This document shows, piece by piece, positions 24,597 to 34,455 of a stretch of DNA of 34,563 nucleotides. A program made the position numbers and the translations under genes. How positions within the stretch are numbered: the stretch's first letter is position 1; each line of letters begins with the position of its first letter. This DNA is from Solemya velesiana gill symbiont (GTDB lineage: Bacteria > Pseudomonadota > Gammaproteobacteria > Chromatiales > Chromatiaceae). A model generated the notes under the pieces. The model saw only the letters and a program-made list of their open reading frames with translations. It was not told where the DNA came from and did not search any database. Location of the stretch: the NCBI RefSeq assembly GCF_002020805.1, contig NZ_MPRJ01000022.1, positions 1 to 34,563 on the forward strand. The letters are read 5' to 3'.

Positions 24597-26252
24597 ATGA
24601 GCAGCCGCGACAGCATCAATAGCTTTACCTACACTTCACGGGGCCAGAGAGTTCGTCACTCCCCTTTCAATGTGTTGCAGTTTTTCACTGCCTACCGCCT
24701 GCTTATTGCCAGCCTCCTGGCAGTCATGTTCTTCATCCAGACAGGTCCCTCCATCCTAGGATTTTTGGACCCTATTCTATTCGGCAGCACTGCCGTCATC
24801 TACCTGGGATTTGTAATCGCCAGCGGCCTGTTGCTCTACCTGCTCCCCGGGCTGGCCACACAAAACCAGGCACTCATGATGGTCTTCACAGACATCGTGT
24901 TGATTACGGTCATGATGCACGCCAGCGGCGGCGTAGCATCCGGGCTCGGCATGCTGCTGGCCGTATCCATCGCTGTCGGCAGCCTGGTCATGCAGGGGAT
25001 CACCGCCTTGCTGGCGGCCGCCATCGCAAGCCTCGCAATCCTGGCCCAACAGGTTTACTCCCAGTTCTACACCGACCTGCCCTCGACCGCATATACCCAA
25101 ACAGGGCTGCTAGGCGCGTCCTTTTTCGCCATCGCACTCCTGGCTCACGTACTTTCCCAGCGGCTCAAGGAGAGCGAACGCCTGGTCAGCCAGAGAGATG
25201 TAGACCTGGCCAACCTGGAGCAACTCAACGAATACATCATCCGAAATATGCTGACAGGCATCCTGGTGGTGGACGATGATCTGAAGATTCGCCTGATGAA
25301 CGAATCTGCATGGCACCTGCTGGGTATGCCGGATGCCCACCGGGGGAGTCCCCTGGAGCGAGCCTCCCAGGTACTATCAAGCCAGATTGCAGCCTGGTGG
25401 GGGAACCCGGGGGATTTTCAGCCGAATAATTTCAGGTCCGTTCCCAGCGGCCGCGAGCTGAAGCCGGGATTCTCCAGGCTCGGAACAGATGATAAATTCG
25501 GCGCGGTAATTTTTCTTGAAGACGCCGCCTCCATCACCCAACAGGCCCAGCAGATCAAACTCGCCTCCCTGGGCCGCCTCACTGCAAGTATTGCCCACGA
25601 AATTCGAAATCCTCTTGGGGCTATCAGTCACGCCGCCCAGTTGCTGGTTGAGTCCCCCGACATGGCGGAGACCGATCGCAGACTTCTCGGCATCGTCGAA
25701 ACACATTGCACCCGCGTAAATGACATTATTGAGAATGTGCTTCAATTGTCCAGACGCAGTCGAACCAGGCCCGAGGAGATCGTACTGGAGCCCTGGATGG
25801 AGAAGTTCATCTCGGAGTTTCTAATCGCACAACAACTTGCTGAAGAAAATGTTCAACTGCATATCGACCCGCCTCAGACCGTGATAAGGGCCGATCCTTC
25901 ACAGCTTCGACAAGTCGTGAGCAATCTGTGCGAAAATGCCGTCACACATTTCAACCAGGGCAGGAACATGTTGCGTCTTAACATTGCCGGAGGCATGACC
26001 CGCGAATCGGGAGGCCCCTTCCTGGACATCACCGACAACGGTGCGGGCATTGACAGTGATGCACTGCGCCAGATATTCGAACCTTTCTTCACCACGGTAA
26101 ACTCGGGAACAGGCTTGGGACTGTATATTGCAAAAGAGTTGTGTGAATCGAACCGTCTGCGCCTGGAATACCTTGCCTCCCCCACCGGAGGCGCCTGTTT
26201 CCGGATAAGCTTCCCGAGTTTCAAGTCTGACTTTTCTGAGCATCATGAATAA
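24597..26252 (+). CDS. pilS: PilS, type IV pilus sensor kinase
   Basis: PilS is the inner-membrane histidine kinase that phosphorylates PilR. In P. aeruginosa it also senses pilin subunits in the membrane. Six hydrophobic segments (about 30-185) form the input domain, then a coiled linker, a PAS-like domain (about 205-310), a HisKA domain with the phospho-accepting His334 in ASIAHEIRNPLGA, and the ATPase domain with DITDNGAGI and GTGLGLYIAKEL. 551 residues against about 530 in P. aeruginosa. It overlaps pilR by 8 bases. Confidence 0.93.
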   Translation: MSSRDSINSFTYTSRGQRVRHSPFNVLQFFTAYRLLIASLLAVMFFIQTGPSILGFLDPILFGSTAVIYLGFVIASGLLLYLLPGLATQNQALMMVFTDIVLITVMMHASGGVASGLGMLLAVSIAVGSLVMQGITALLAAAIASLAILAQQVYSQFYTDLPSTAYTQTGLLGASFFAIALLAHVLSQRLKESERLVSQRDVDLANLEQLNEYIIRNMLTGILVVDDDLKIRLMNESAWHLLGMPDAHRGSPLERASQVLSSQIAAWWGNPGDFQPNNFRSVPSGRELKPGFSRLGTDDKFGAVIFLEDAASITQQAQQIKLASLGRLTASIAHEIRNPLGAISHAAQLLVESPDMAETDRRLLGIVETHCTRVNDIIENVLQLSRRSRTRPEEIVLEPWMEKFISEFLIAQQLAEENVQLHIDPPQTVIRADPSQLRQVVSNLCENAVTHFNQGRNMLRLNIAGGMTRESGGPFLDITDNGAGIDSDALRQIFEPFFTTVNSGTGLGLYIAKELCESNRLRLEYLASPTGGACFRISFPSFKSDFSEHHE

Positions 26253-27594
26253 CCCACTGGCACTGATCATTGACGATGAACCCGATATCAGGGAGCTGCT
26301 CGAGATCACGCTCGGGCGAATGGGCATCGATACCCGCGCTACTGGAGATGTGGCAGCATCCAAAGAGATCCTGGAAAAATACCGATTCGATCTCTGCCTC
26401 ACTGACATGCGCCTCCCTGATGGTAACGGAATAGACCTGGTCGAGCATATCAACGATCACTTCCCCGATCTTCCCGTAGCTGTAATCACCGCTCATGGCA
26501 ATATGGAATCTGCGGTTCAGGCACTGAAATCGGGAGCCTTCGATTTCGTGTCCAAACCCGTTGACCTGAAGGTTCTCCGCAAGCTGGTGGAAACAGCGCT
26601 GAAACTCGATATCGGCCAAACAACCGGAAAACCAACACCATCACAGGATGAGAGCTCGAATATCCTCCAGGGAAAATCTTCGGCTATCAAGCATATACGA
26701 AAAATGATAGCGAAGCTGGCACGCAGCCAGGCTCCTGTCTATATCAGTGGCGAGTCAGGTACAGGCAAGGAATTGGCTGCACGACTGATCCACGACCAGG
26801 GCCCTCGGGCAGAGAAGCCCTTCGTTCCGGTTAACTGCGGGGCCATTCCCCACGAATTGATGGAGAGCGAGTTTTTCGGCCATAAGAAAGGCAGTTTCAC
26901 CGGCGCGGTCAATGACAAGCTCGGCCTCTTTCAAGCCGCTGACGGCGGCACCCTGTTTCTGGATGAAGTTGCGGACCTCCCCCTGCATATGCAGGTCAAG
27001 CTTTTGCGAGCTATCCAGGAAAAAGGCGTACGACCTGTGGGTGCTCAGCGCGAAGTTTTCGTTGATGCACGTATCATTAGCGCCACCCACAGTAATCTCT
27101 CCGAACTGGTGAAAAAGGGGGAGTTTCGCCAGGACCTCTTCTACCGCATCAATGTCATTGAGTTGAATATCCCCCCCTTGCGGGACCGCTGGGAGGACAT
27201 TGCCATTTTGTGTGACAGTATACTGACGCGCCTCTCGGAACAGATCGACATAGAAAAACCGGAGATAGAAGAGAAGGCCATGCAGCAGTTGCTCAACTAC
27301 CACTTCCCGGGCAATGTGCGAGAACTGGAAAACATGCTTGAATGCGCACTGACGCTGTGTGACTCGAACATCATCGAGAGTATGGATTTGCAGATCCCAA
27401 ACAACCCCCAACAGGATACAGCATTACCACCAAACCTGTCACTGGAGGAGCATATAGAAGAGGTTGAGCGCGCGCTCATTATAAAGGCGCTGGAAGAGAC
27501 TCACTGGAACAGAACCGCTGCAGCAAAGAAACTTGGGATCAGCTTCAGAGCTTTAAGATACAGACTCAGCAAACTGGATCTTGATCCCAAATAA
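26245..27594 (+). CDS. pilR: PilR, sigma-54 dependent response regulator
   Basis: The NtrC-family activator of pilin transcription with RpoN. The receiver domain (1-120) carries the phospho-acceptor Asp54 in LTDMRLPDG. The AAA+ domain (about 145-375) has Walker A GESGTGKE (169-176) and GSFTGA (216-221), the sigma-54 contact loop, with Ser in place of the usual Ala at its second position. A Fis-type helix-turn-helix ends the protein (NRTAAAKKLGISFRALRYRL). 449 residues, the normal length. Its target pilA is not in the window. Confidence 0.94.
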   Translation: MNNPLALIIDDEPDIRELLEITLGRMGIDTRATGDVAASKEILEKYRFDLCLTDMRLPDGNGIDLVEHINDHFPDLPVAVITAHGNMESAVQALKSGAFDFVSKPVDLKVLRKLVETALKLDIGQTTGKPTPSQDESSNILQGKSSAIKHIRKMIAKLARSQAPVYISGESGTGKELAARLIHDQGPRAEKPFVPVNCGAIPHELMESEFFGHKKGSFTGAVNDKLGLFQAADGGTLFLDEVADLPLHMQVKLLRAIQEKGVRPVGAQREVFVDARIISATHSNLSELVKKGEFRQDLFYRINVIELNIPPLRDRWEDIAILCDSILTRLSEQIDIEKPEIEEKAMQQLLNYHFPGNVRELENMLECALTLCDSNIIESMDLQIPNNPQQDTALPPNLSLEEHIEEVERALIIKALEETHWNRTAAAKKLGISFRALRYRLSKLDLDPK

Positions 27595-27666
27595 GATGAA
27601 ATCAATCGGATAGAATGTCGCAATGTAACATACTCTTCCAAACCAAAATAAATCAAAAATCATCCA

Positions 27667-28779
27667 ATGAAAGTGCTTTTTGTTACAACCTCTTATCCTG
27701 CAAAAGAAGATGATTGGAAGGGTCGTTTTATCTTAGACATGTTAACTGCTTTGAGCCGCATCAATGGTTTATCTCTATATTATTGGGGACCGACAGGGCC
27801 TCTTCCAGACAGCGTCATTAATGTCACACGCGGAAATGAAGCTGCATGGCTTGATAATCTACTGGCTTCAGGCGGTATAGCTAATGCGTTACGGGTTCAT
27901 CCCGTAAAATCCTATCTAACGGCAGCGCGGTTATTGTACTATCTAAGATGCCTCTATCGTCGGGAACGCGAAATTGATGTAGTCCATGTCAATTGGCTTC
28001 AAAATGCCATTCCTTTATATGGATCAAAAAAACCAGCGCTTATAACGGTCTTGGGAACTGACCTGGCTCTACTAAACAAGCCGCTGATACGTTCTCTCAT
28101 GACCAGGATGCTCAAAAAGATAAGACATGTGATTACACCTAATGCCGAATGGATGCTGGATCCGCTTCAATCCACCCTCTCTCCAGGCACGCAGATAAAT
28201 CCCATACCTTTTGGTGTTAGTGAACATTGGTTTCAAGTAAAACGAGAAATTAAACCCGACTTATCAAAAAAGTGGCTGGTGATTTTACGCATCACACCGG
28301 AAAAGATTGGACAGCTATTTGAATGGGGAAGAGTCATAAGTGAAACAGGAGATCAATTACACTTATTTGGCCCCATGCAAGAAGCCGTCAAAATTCCCTC
28401 ATGGATACATTACCATGGGCCTACTTATCCTGATGAGTTGAGAACTGACTGGTACACACAAGCAGCAGGTCTCATAACATTGAGCCAGCATGACGAGGGA
28501 AGACCCCAGGTAATACTAGAAGCTATGGCGTCCGGACTGCCTGTAATTACATCAGATATTCCAGCACACAAGAACGTCATTGTTCAGGGCAAAACAGGTT
28601 GGATCGTGAAGGATAAAGACGATTTTCTGTCAGCATATAAAGCCCTTTCAGACAACGAAATAAATCTACGCATGGGCAACGAAGCTCAAAGCTGGATGCG
28701 TAATGAAATTGGCACTTGGGATGATTGCGCGAAGAAGTACCATCTCTTATACCAAACTCTTCAGCCAGATTTTGATTAA
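27667..28779 (+). CDS. Family 4 glycosyltransferase (GT-B)
   Basis: A 370-residue retaining glycosyltransferase of the GT4/GT1 superfamily. The N-terminal Rossmann half starts KVLFVTTSYPAKEDDWKGRF, the second half holds LVILRITPEK, and the donor-binding EGRPQVILEAMASGLPV has the E-x7-E motif of the family. It is the first gene of an AT-rich three-gene unit after pilR and ends on the base where the next ATG begins. The likely role is adding one sugar to a lipid-linked surface glycan; donor and acceptor are unknown. Confidence 0.88.
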   Translation: MKVLFVTTSYPAKEDDWKGRFILDMLTALSRINGLSLYYWGPTGPLPDSVINVTRGNEAAWLDNLLASGGIANALRVHPVKSYLTAARLLYYLRCLYRREREIDVVHVNWLQNAIPLYGSKKPALITVLGTDLALLNKPLIRSLMTRMLKKIRHVITPNAEWMLDPLQSTLSPGTQINPIPFGVSEHWFQVKREIKPDLSKKWLVILRITPEKIGQLFEWGRVISETGDQLHLFGPMQEAVKIPSWIHYHGPTYPDELRTDWYTQAAGLITLSQHDEGRPQVILEAMASGLPVITSDIPAHKNVIVQGKTGWIVKDKDDFLSAYKALSDNEINLRMGNEAQSWMRNEIGTWDDCAKKYHLLYQTLQPDFD

Positions 28780-29723
28780 TGAACAAAATGTGCACACTGC
28801 TGATTGGCGGAAACGGATTTATAGGTCAAGCACTGGTACGCAGACTTAAAAAACGAAACAAGTCCATTTACATTCTCGCACGCAGCCTAGGCCAACAAAG
28901 GATTGAGGATGGCATCTCTTTTTTCCCCGGATCACTGGACGATGAAAAAATCGTCAATGACTTATTACCTCAATGCGATGAAGTGCTTTACCTGGCATCC
29001 AATACTACGCCCGGCATCCCTAACAACAGCCCACTATATGAATTTGAAGCAAACATCAATCCATTATTAAGCTTCATCCGATGTTTACAGAATTACCCCA
29101 AAATCCATCTACTATTCCTCTCTTCGGGCGGGTCAATCTACGGCGATCATGACAAGCAACCCATTTCCGAGGAAGCATTATTAAAACCGCTGTCATATCA
29201 TGCCTCAGGGAAGGCAATAGCAGAATCCATTCTGTCTGCTTATAGCAACCAGACCAGTTCCCAGGTCACCATATTGAGACCATCAAATGTTTACGGACCA
29301 GGCCAGCCCGTTACACCTCACTTTGGATTGATACCCAAGATACTGGACTGCATTTACCATGAAAAGGAAATCCAAATCTGGGGGGATGGGGAAATAACCC
29401 GAGATTATCTTTACATAGATGATTTAGCAGATGCCTGCGACAAAGCACTGTCACAACACCCAAAACCATCAAGCCTGTATAACGTTTACAATGTCGGATC
29501 AAGCCACGGATATACGATTAACCAGGTTTGCAAGATCGCAGAAGATATTACAGAAAAAACTTGCAAGAAAACCTACATAGTCGCCCGCATAGCCGATGTA
29601 AAGCACGTTGTACTCGACATCAGCCTTATTTCAGATGAATTATGCTGGCAACCGGTTACTGACTTGGTGACAGGAGTTTCCAAAACCTTGGAGTGGTTTT
29701 TACGGAAGGCAGAAAATGTATAG
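28779..29723 (+). CDS. NAD-dependent sugar epimerase/dehydratase family protein
   Basis: A 314-residue extended short-chain dehydrogenase of the GalE/RmlB type. The nucleotide-binding GGNGFIGQ is at 10-17 and the SSGGSIYGD segment at 115-123. Substrate-side blocks RPSNVYGPGQ (167-176) and TRDYLYIDDLADAC are typical for nucleotide-sugar epimerases. The catalytic Tyr-x3-Lys is unusual: the stretch is SYHASGK, with Lys145 but His141 four residues before it, while the Tyr is at 140. Start and stop overlap the neighbours (1 and 8 bases), so the three genes are tightly coupled. The substrate is unknown. Confidence 0.87.
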   Translation: MNKMCTLLIGGNGFIGQALVRRLKKRNKSIYILARSLGQQRIEDGISFFPGSLDDEKIVNDLLPQCDEVLYLASNTTPGIPNNSPLYEFEANINPLLSFIRCLQNYPKIHLLFLSSGGSIYGDHDKQPISEEALLKPLSYHASGKAIAESILSAYSNQTSSQVTILRPSNVYGPGQPVTPHFGLIPKILDCIYHEKEIQIWGDGEITRDYLYIDDLADACDKALSQHPKPSSLYNVYNVGSSHGYTINQVCKIAEDITEKTCKKTYIVARIADVKHVVLDISLISDELCWQPVTDLVTGVSKTLEWFLRKAENV

Positions 29724-30735
29724 AAAGCCCTTAATTTCAGTATGCGTGGCTAATTTCAATGGGATGGATGTAATCAATGACTGCCTTTACTCCACCATAA
29801 ATCAAGATATTGATGAGCAAGCCATAGAAATCATAGTACATGATGACGCCTCAACCGACGAATCTGCAGCATACATCAAAGACAACTTCCCCCACATCCA
29901 ACTTCTTGAAAGCGACCACAATGTAGGATTCTGTGTAGCCAACAACCGAATGGCAGCCATGGCACGAGGAGAATTCATTCTACTACTTAATAACGATGCT
30001 GCCTTATATCCAGACGCCCTGACCACGCTGTACCACACCGCCCAAAACACTCTGAGGCCAACTATTCTCAGCCTCCCGCAATATGAGTTTGAAACAGGCG
30101 AATTAATCGACAGAGGCAGTCTGCTGGATCCTTTTCTCAACCCCACACCTAACAAGAACCCTGATCGTGATGATGTCGCCATGGTGATGGGAGCATGCTT
30201 ATGGATCCCCAAGGCATTGTGGGATGAGCTAGGAGGCTTTCCTGAATGGTTCGGCTCCATAGGCGAAGATTTGTACTTATGTTGCCGCGCCCGACTGGCA
30301 GGGCACTTGGTCAGGGTATGCAATCAATCAGGTTACAAACACAAAGTGGGTGCAAGTTTTGGCGGAGGCAAAATCAACAAGGGACGCTTGTCCACTGCAA
30401 TGAAGCGAAGAGCCTTGTCTGAACGAAACAAGACGTATGTGATGCTGATATCTTACCCATGGCAACTGGCACTCCTGATTTTCATCCCGCATTTACTGTT
30501 ACTGCATGTCGAGGGGCTAGTGCTTTCCTTGGTAAAGTGGAATAAGAACCTATGGCGCGAGATCTATGCGCCTCTCCTTGGAAGTTTATGGCAGGAGCGC
30601 GATCGCTTATGGTCAACACGCAAAGAGGTACAGCAGAAACGTGCGATAACCTTGGTCAATTGGCTTAAGCCGTTTCATTGGCTACCGTGGAAAATTACGA
30701 TGGCGATCAAACACGGACTACCAGAAGTCAAATAA
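29716..30735 (+). CDS. Family 2 glycosyltransferase, rhamnosyltransferase-like
   Basis: A 339-residue GT-A enzyme. ISVCVANFNGMDVINDCLYS opens the domain, VHDDASTDES is the nucleotide loop, and LLLNNDA occupies the DXD position, a form common in WbbL-type rhamnosyltransferases. GSIGEDLYLCCRARLAG is the acceptor-side acidic motif. A hydrophobic stretch near residue 245-275 suggests membrane attachment. It overlaps the epimerase gene by 8 bases and ends 12 bases from the convergent GT2 gene. Sugar specificity cannot be read. Confidence 0.87.
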   Translation: MYRKPLISVCVANFNGMDVINDCLYSTINQDIDEQAIEIIVHDDASTDESAAYIKDNFPHIQLLESDHNVGFCVANNRMAAMARGEFILLLNNDAALYPDALTTLYHTAQNTLRPTILSLPQYEFETGELIDRGSLLDPFLNPTPNKNPDRDDVAMVMGACLWIPKALWDELGGFPEWFGSIGEDLYLCCRARLAGHLVRVCNQSGYKHKVGASFGGGKINKGRLSTAMKRRALSERNKTYVMLISYPWQLALLIFIPHLLLLHVEGLVLSLVKWNKNLWREIYAPLLGSLWQERDRLWSTRKEVQQKRAITLVNWLKPFHWLPWKITMAIKHGLPEVK

Positions 30736-30747
30736 CTTTTGTTTGGC

Positions 30748-31710
30748 TTACCTGGCCAGCAAATCGAAAACCACACTGCCCCAATTACGCGCATAAAGTC
30801 TATAGCGGCCTGCAGCTAGTTCACGCACTACACCCGGTACACGGCGCCAGCGCACAACAGGGAAATTGGCTCTCGATTCAAGATGATCAATCTTTTCCGA
30901 CAGAAGCGTGGTTACACTTTCTGAAATCCGCAAGGTTTCCATGTGCTTATCAAGCGCACTCCAAAGCTCTATCTCCTTCCGATACCACTCACCGCGATCG
31001 ATTTTCAAAGCCTCATTCACCTGGGACCATAATGATCTACGGAGGCCTCCGACGACATTTTCCTCATGCTGGCGATAGGCGATCAGTGGCTTGTTTATAG
31101 CTAAAATTTGTCCCTGGGAAGCTGCAATCAAGGCAAGCCATGCGTCATGATCCCACCCATTGGGAATTGGCAGTGCCACTTCCTTCAGGTCAGCTTTAAA
31201 AGCCAGAGTGGCACCAGTGACTACACGATGCTTCAGAAGGACAGATAAGCCCGTCCCATTGGCAAAAGAGTCCTGTTCTTCAGGTGTAAAGCGAACTCTC
31301 TGCCACATAGTGTATCCAAACGGTTTTAGTGTGGCGTCAACGACTTCGGCATCAGAGAAAACCGCCAAAACATTTGACTTATCCAGTTCCTCAGCAAGAC
31401 ATGCCAGTTTATCCGACCGCCAGACATCATCCTGATCAGCCAATGCTATGTAATCACCAGTACATGCACTGATGGAGCGACTGAAATTATCGATTACACC
31501 CAGACGTGATCGATTACGCAACACACGGACTGGAAAAGGTGAATCCAAAGCAAATCTTTCAATAATTTCGAGGCTGTCATCCCGGGAGGCGTCGTCAGAA
31601 ACAACGAGTTCGCATGGCTGTAACTGCTGTTCCACGAAACTATCCAGCAGTTCCGGCAGGTATTGGGCACCATCACAGACAGTAAGCGCAATGGAGAAAC
31701 ATGGTTTCAT
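30748..31710 (-). CDS. Family 2 glycosyltransferase
   Basis: A 320-residue GT-A enzyme. It starts KPCFSIALTVCDGAQYLPEL and has VVSDDASRDDS followed by ALADQDDVW as the metal-binding block, a form seen in many rhamnosyl- and other O-antigen transferases. No membrane segment is evident. Its ATG overlaps the stop of the upstream two-domain GT2 gene by 4 bases, making it the last gene of a three-gene minus-strand unit. Its base composition is closer to the housekeeping genes than that of the convergent unit. Confidence 0.88.
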   Translation of the reverse strand: MKPCFSIALTVCDGAQYLPELLDSFVEQQLQPCELVVSDDASRDDSLEIIERFALDSPFPVRVLRNRSRLGVIDNFSRSISACTGDYIALADQDDVWRSDKLACLAEELDKSNVLAVFSDAEVVDATLKPFGYTMWQRVRFTPEEQDSFANGTGLSVLLKHRVVTGATLAFKADLKEVALPIPNGWDHDAWLALIAASQGQILAINKPLIAYRQHEENVVGGLRRSLWSQVNEALKIDRGEWYRKEIELWSALDKHMETLRISESVTTLLSEKIDHLESRANFPVVRWRRVPGVVRELAAGRYRLYARNWGSVVFDLLAR

Positions 31711-33491
31711 GTTCTTTTCACCACGGGAACAGGCAAGCCGTGATCAATCATTATATTCGGATTTCCCGCAGGATCACGAACAAGCTGATCACGCCAGCGG
31801 GTCTTCATATATTGCATTGCATCAGCTTCATCCTGACAGCTTTCAACTGTATCGTCATTAAGCGAATCGCGCATGGTCAGCGAAACATATGGTGTCCATA
31901 TATTGTACAAACCAGCTTCCAATAAGCGCAGGCAGAAATCCACATCATGGAAAACACCGCTTGCGGCATTAAACCCCCCAATCTGCTCAAACAGATCTTT
32001 TTTCACCGCCAAACACGAAGCTGATACAGCAGAGACATTTTGCTGTAGGAGGGCGCGATTCCTCAATCCTGCAAAATTGGCTGGCGCCCCGCGATAGGGA
32101 TGGAGAACAATCATTTCGAAATCGAGGAAGTAGCCTGCATGCTGGATGCACCCACCAGGTGAAAGCAAACGTGCACCAACCGCCCCTACTTCAGTCCGAA
32201 TGGCTTCAAACACCAATGATTCAAGCTGAACTGCGTCTATTGCCTCACACCGCTCATCCATGAAACAGAGTATATCCCCACTCGCTGCTGCGGCCGCCCT
32301 GTTTAGTCTACTGGATTGTGCTTCTTCAGAATCAACTGGAAAAACTATACATCCATCCGGAAAGTCCATCTCATCAAAGTGTTCAGTGGTCGCTACTACC
32401 AGTTCCAGCGAATAGCCATTAAATTTCTGCAGTACCTTCATGTGCCTGAAAATGTCACTCTCAGAGTCTGATGCAATGACGATAGAGACACCCGGCATCT
32501 CACCAGGCAGGCTGCGACGGATCCGAAGATGGCCAAATTCGAGCAGTGTTGCCTCTGCTTTCTCTCCACGGCGTACAAGGTGTTCTTGTACTGCGCGACG
32601 TCCTGCATCCAGGGCATATACCTTTACATTGTCGGCGTGCGCAGTAGACCCTGAGATAGACCGCCAATGGTATAGAACATGGGGAATGTGCCGAATACAC
32701 CGTGCATTCTCGGAAGCACGCAGTGCAAGATCCCAGTCCTGGCTACCTTGTACTTCAGGGCGAAATGCGTCCAGTTCACGCAGCAGATTAGCCCGGTAGA
32801 TGCTCAGATGGCATAAGTAGTTTTGCGAACGCAGCAGTTCCGGGTTCCAGTCCGGCTTGAAATAGGGATCATAACGCTTCCCATCAGAGCCAATGATATC
32901 CTCGTCACTATAGAGAAGATCAACCTCGTGATCCCGATCAATTCCAACAGCAATCCTGGCAAGTGCATAGGGAGAGATCTCGTCATCATGATCGAGAAAG
33001 GTAATGAATTCTCCATTGGAAAGTGACAACGCTGACCTGGTCGCTGCACAGATGTGCCCTCGGGACTCACGAAAAACCACATCAATACGCTCATCGCTAG
33101 CTGCAGCAGATTCGATCAGTTGTCGAACATATGGCTGGGTGGAGGCATCATCGGCGATACAGAGTTGCCAATGAGAATAGGTTTGTTGTCGGACTGATTC
33201 TATGGCCTTCTCCAGCCAGGGTCTGTCTGGATCACAAACGGGCATTACAATCGTGATAAGGGGTGGATTCTGTAAACCATCAATTTCTGTAGCAAGAGAT
33301 TCTCGCTCCATCGACAGCTGCTGACGCTCTGCCATCAACCACTGTGCATATCCGATTGTCTGATGATGTAGCAGTCGTTTACGCCAGCGCACTCCCGATA
33401 ATCCGCTGCGTCGCCAAACCCGAAACATCTTCTTTGCCAATAAGACCAGTGGTCGTTGACGTACAAAATCAATCAAGCCAAGAATCCTCAT
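31707..33491 (-). CDS. Two-domain family 2 glycosyltransferase
   Basis: A 594-residue protein with a helical N-terminal region (about 1-80), a complete GT2 domain (about 80-310) and a second GT2-like domain (about 325-560). The first has PLITIVMPVCDPDRPWLEKA, CIADDAST and FLDHDDEI. The second has VSIVIASDSESD, CFMDERCEAI and a late GVFHDVDFCLRL, the GT2 acidic motif. Such tandem enzymes build repeating units of O-antigen or other surface glycans. I chose the ATG at 33489-33491, one base after the methyltransferase stop; the upstream frame overlaps that gene. In the second domain the DXD position reads DERC, so it may have altered metal binding. Confidence 0.86.
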   Translation of the reverse strand: MRILGLIDFVRQRPLVLLAKKMFRVWRRSGLSGVRWRKRLLHHQTIGYAQWLMAERQQLSMERESLATEIDGLQNPPLITIVMPVCDPDRPWLEKAIESVRQQTYSHWQLCIADDASTQPYVRQLIESAAASDERIDVVFRESRGHICAATRSALSLSNGEFITFLDHDDEISPYALARIAVGIDRDHEVDLLYSDEDIIGSDGKRYDPYFKPDWNPELLRSQNYLCHLSIYRANLLRELDAFRPEVQGSQDWDLALRASENARCIRHIPHVLYHWRSISGSTAHADNVKVYALDAGRRAVQEHLVRRGEKAEATLLEFGHLRIRRSLPGEMPGVSIVIASDSESDIFRHMKVLQKFNGYSLELVVATTEHFDEMDFPDGCIVFPVDSEEAQSSRLNRAAAAASGDILCFMDERCEAIDAVQLESLVFEAIRTEVGAVGARLLSPGGCIQHAGYFLDFEMIVLHPYRGAPANFAGLRNRALLQQNVSAVSASCLAVKKDLFEQIGGFNAASGVFHDVDFCLRLLEAGLYNIWTPYVSLTMRDSLNDDTVESCQDEADAMQYMKTRWRDQLVRDPAGNPNIMIDHGLPVPVVKRT

Positions 33492-33492
33492 A

Positions 33493-34290
33493 TCAGGAAA
33501 GTTTCCGTATGATGCCGACAGTCTCAATCCTGGATCTTGCTACATGTTCAATCCTGACAGATCCACTGTACACATCATCCAGAAGACCAAGCAGATCCGA
33601 GAAAGAGTCCCGTGAAAAGACATGATGATGTATATGGCCGGACCCTGAACCAAGTAGCCGTTCGATGAGTTCTTCACGCTCCTCCCCCTCTGGAGGCTCC
33701 CAAGGCACACCCTGCATCACTGACAAGGCAGGCGCAGAGACATTCAGATACTCTTCAATATGCACTCGGTTTCGCTTTCGCATGGCCATTACATCACCAG
33801 CCAGGCCAAGTTGATAGTCTTCCAGAAAATGCGTGCTAGGCGTAATTTCCCTACCGCGATCAAAGCATCGCTCTGCAATAGGTACGGAGACAAAAATGAC
33901 ACCACCGGGCTTTAAAGCAAGCAGCCAGTTTTTCAATGTACCCAATGCATCAGCAGTGTGTTCGAGAACGTGATTGGCAATCACAAAATCCTGACTTTGT
34001 GGTGCTATACAAGACAAGCTGAAGCCATCAGTTAGAATATCAGGGGTAACAATAACCACCCCGGCATCAACTCGTAATTCCTTCAGAGTCTCTGGCATAT
34101 TGATGTCAATATAAAGTGCCCGGGATCCTTCTGGCAGTGGCAATGGGCAGTGCAGCGCACCAATTTCAAGACCACGGGATCTGATCGGCAGATAACGCAA
34201 AGATAACCTACGACGCGTCTGCTCAAGTCCAAGCAGCCCTAGTCGTAAAAGTACTGATGCCAATCCACAGTGGATCAGAACGCTTCGCAA
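33493..34290 (-). CDS. Class I SAM-dependent methyltransferase
   Basis: About 265 residues. LEIGALHCPLPLP is motif I of the SAM fold, ALYIDINMPE the second strand, and FVIANHVLEHTADALGTLKNWLLALKPGG the typical motif for this class of small-molecule or glycan methyltransferases. It leads a unit with two glycosyltransferases (1-base gap to the next), so methylation of a glycan is likely. The start is uncertain. The open frame begins with TTG at 34288-34290 without a clear ribosome binding site. An ATG at 34298-34300 is one frame off and would need a one-base change. Confidence 0.82.
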   Translation of the reverse strand: MRSVLIHCGLASVLLRLGLLGLEQTRRRLSLRYLPIRSRGLEIGALHCPLPLPEGSRALYIDINMPETLKELRVDAGVVIVTPDILTDGFSLSCIAPQSQDFVIANHVLEHTADALGTLKNWLLALKPGGVIFVSVPIAERCFDRGREITPSTHFLEDYQLGLAGDVMAMRKRNRVHIEEYLNVSAPALSVMQGVPWEPPEGEEREELIERLLGSGSGHIHHHVFSRDSFSDLLGLLDDVYSGSVRIEHVARSRIETVGIIRKLS

Positions 34291-34455
34291 GAACGACCAT
34301 GTTTTTTATGTAATGAACTACCAATATTCATACATACCAACGAAGTGTGGATTGATCAGTTATATCTCAAATTACATTAATTCGATAACGCAATATGAAT
34401 AAACCACCGCCCTATATAAAATCGCTTCTCTTTTCGCATATTGTCTAAGTCTGTC

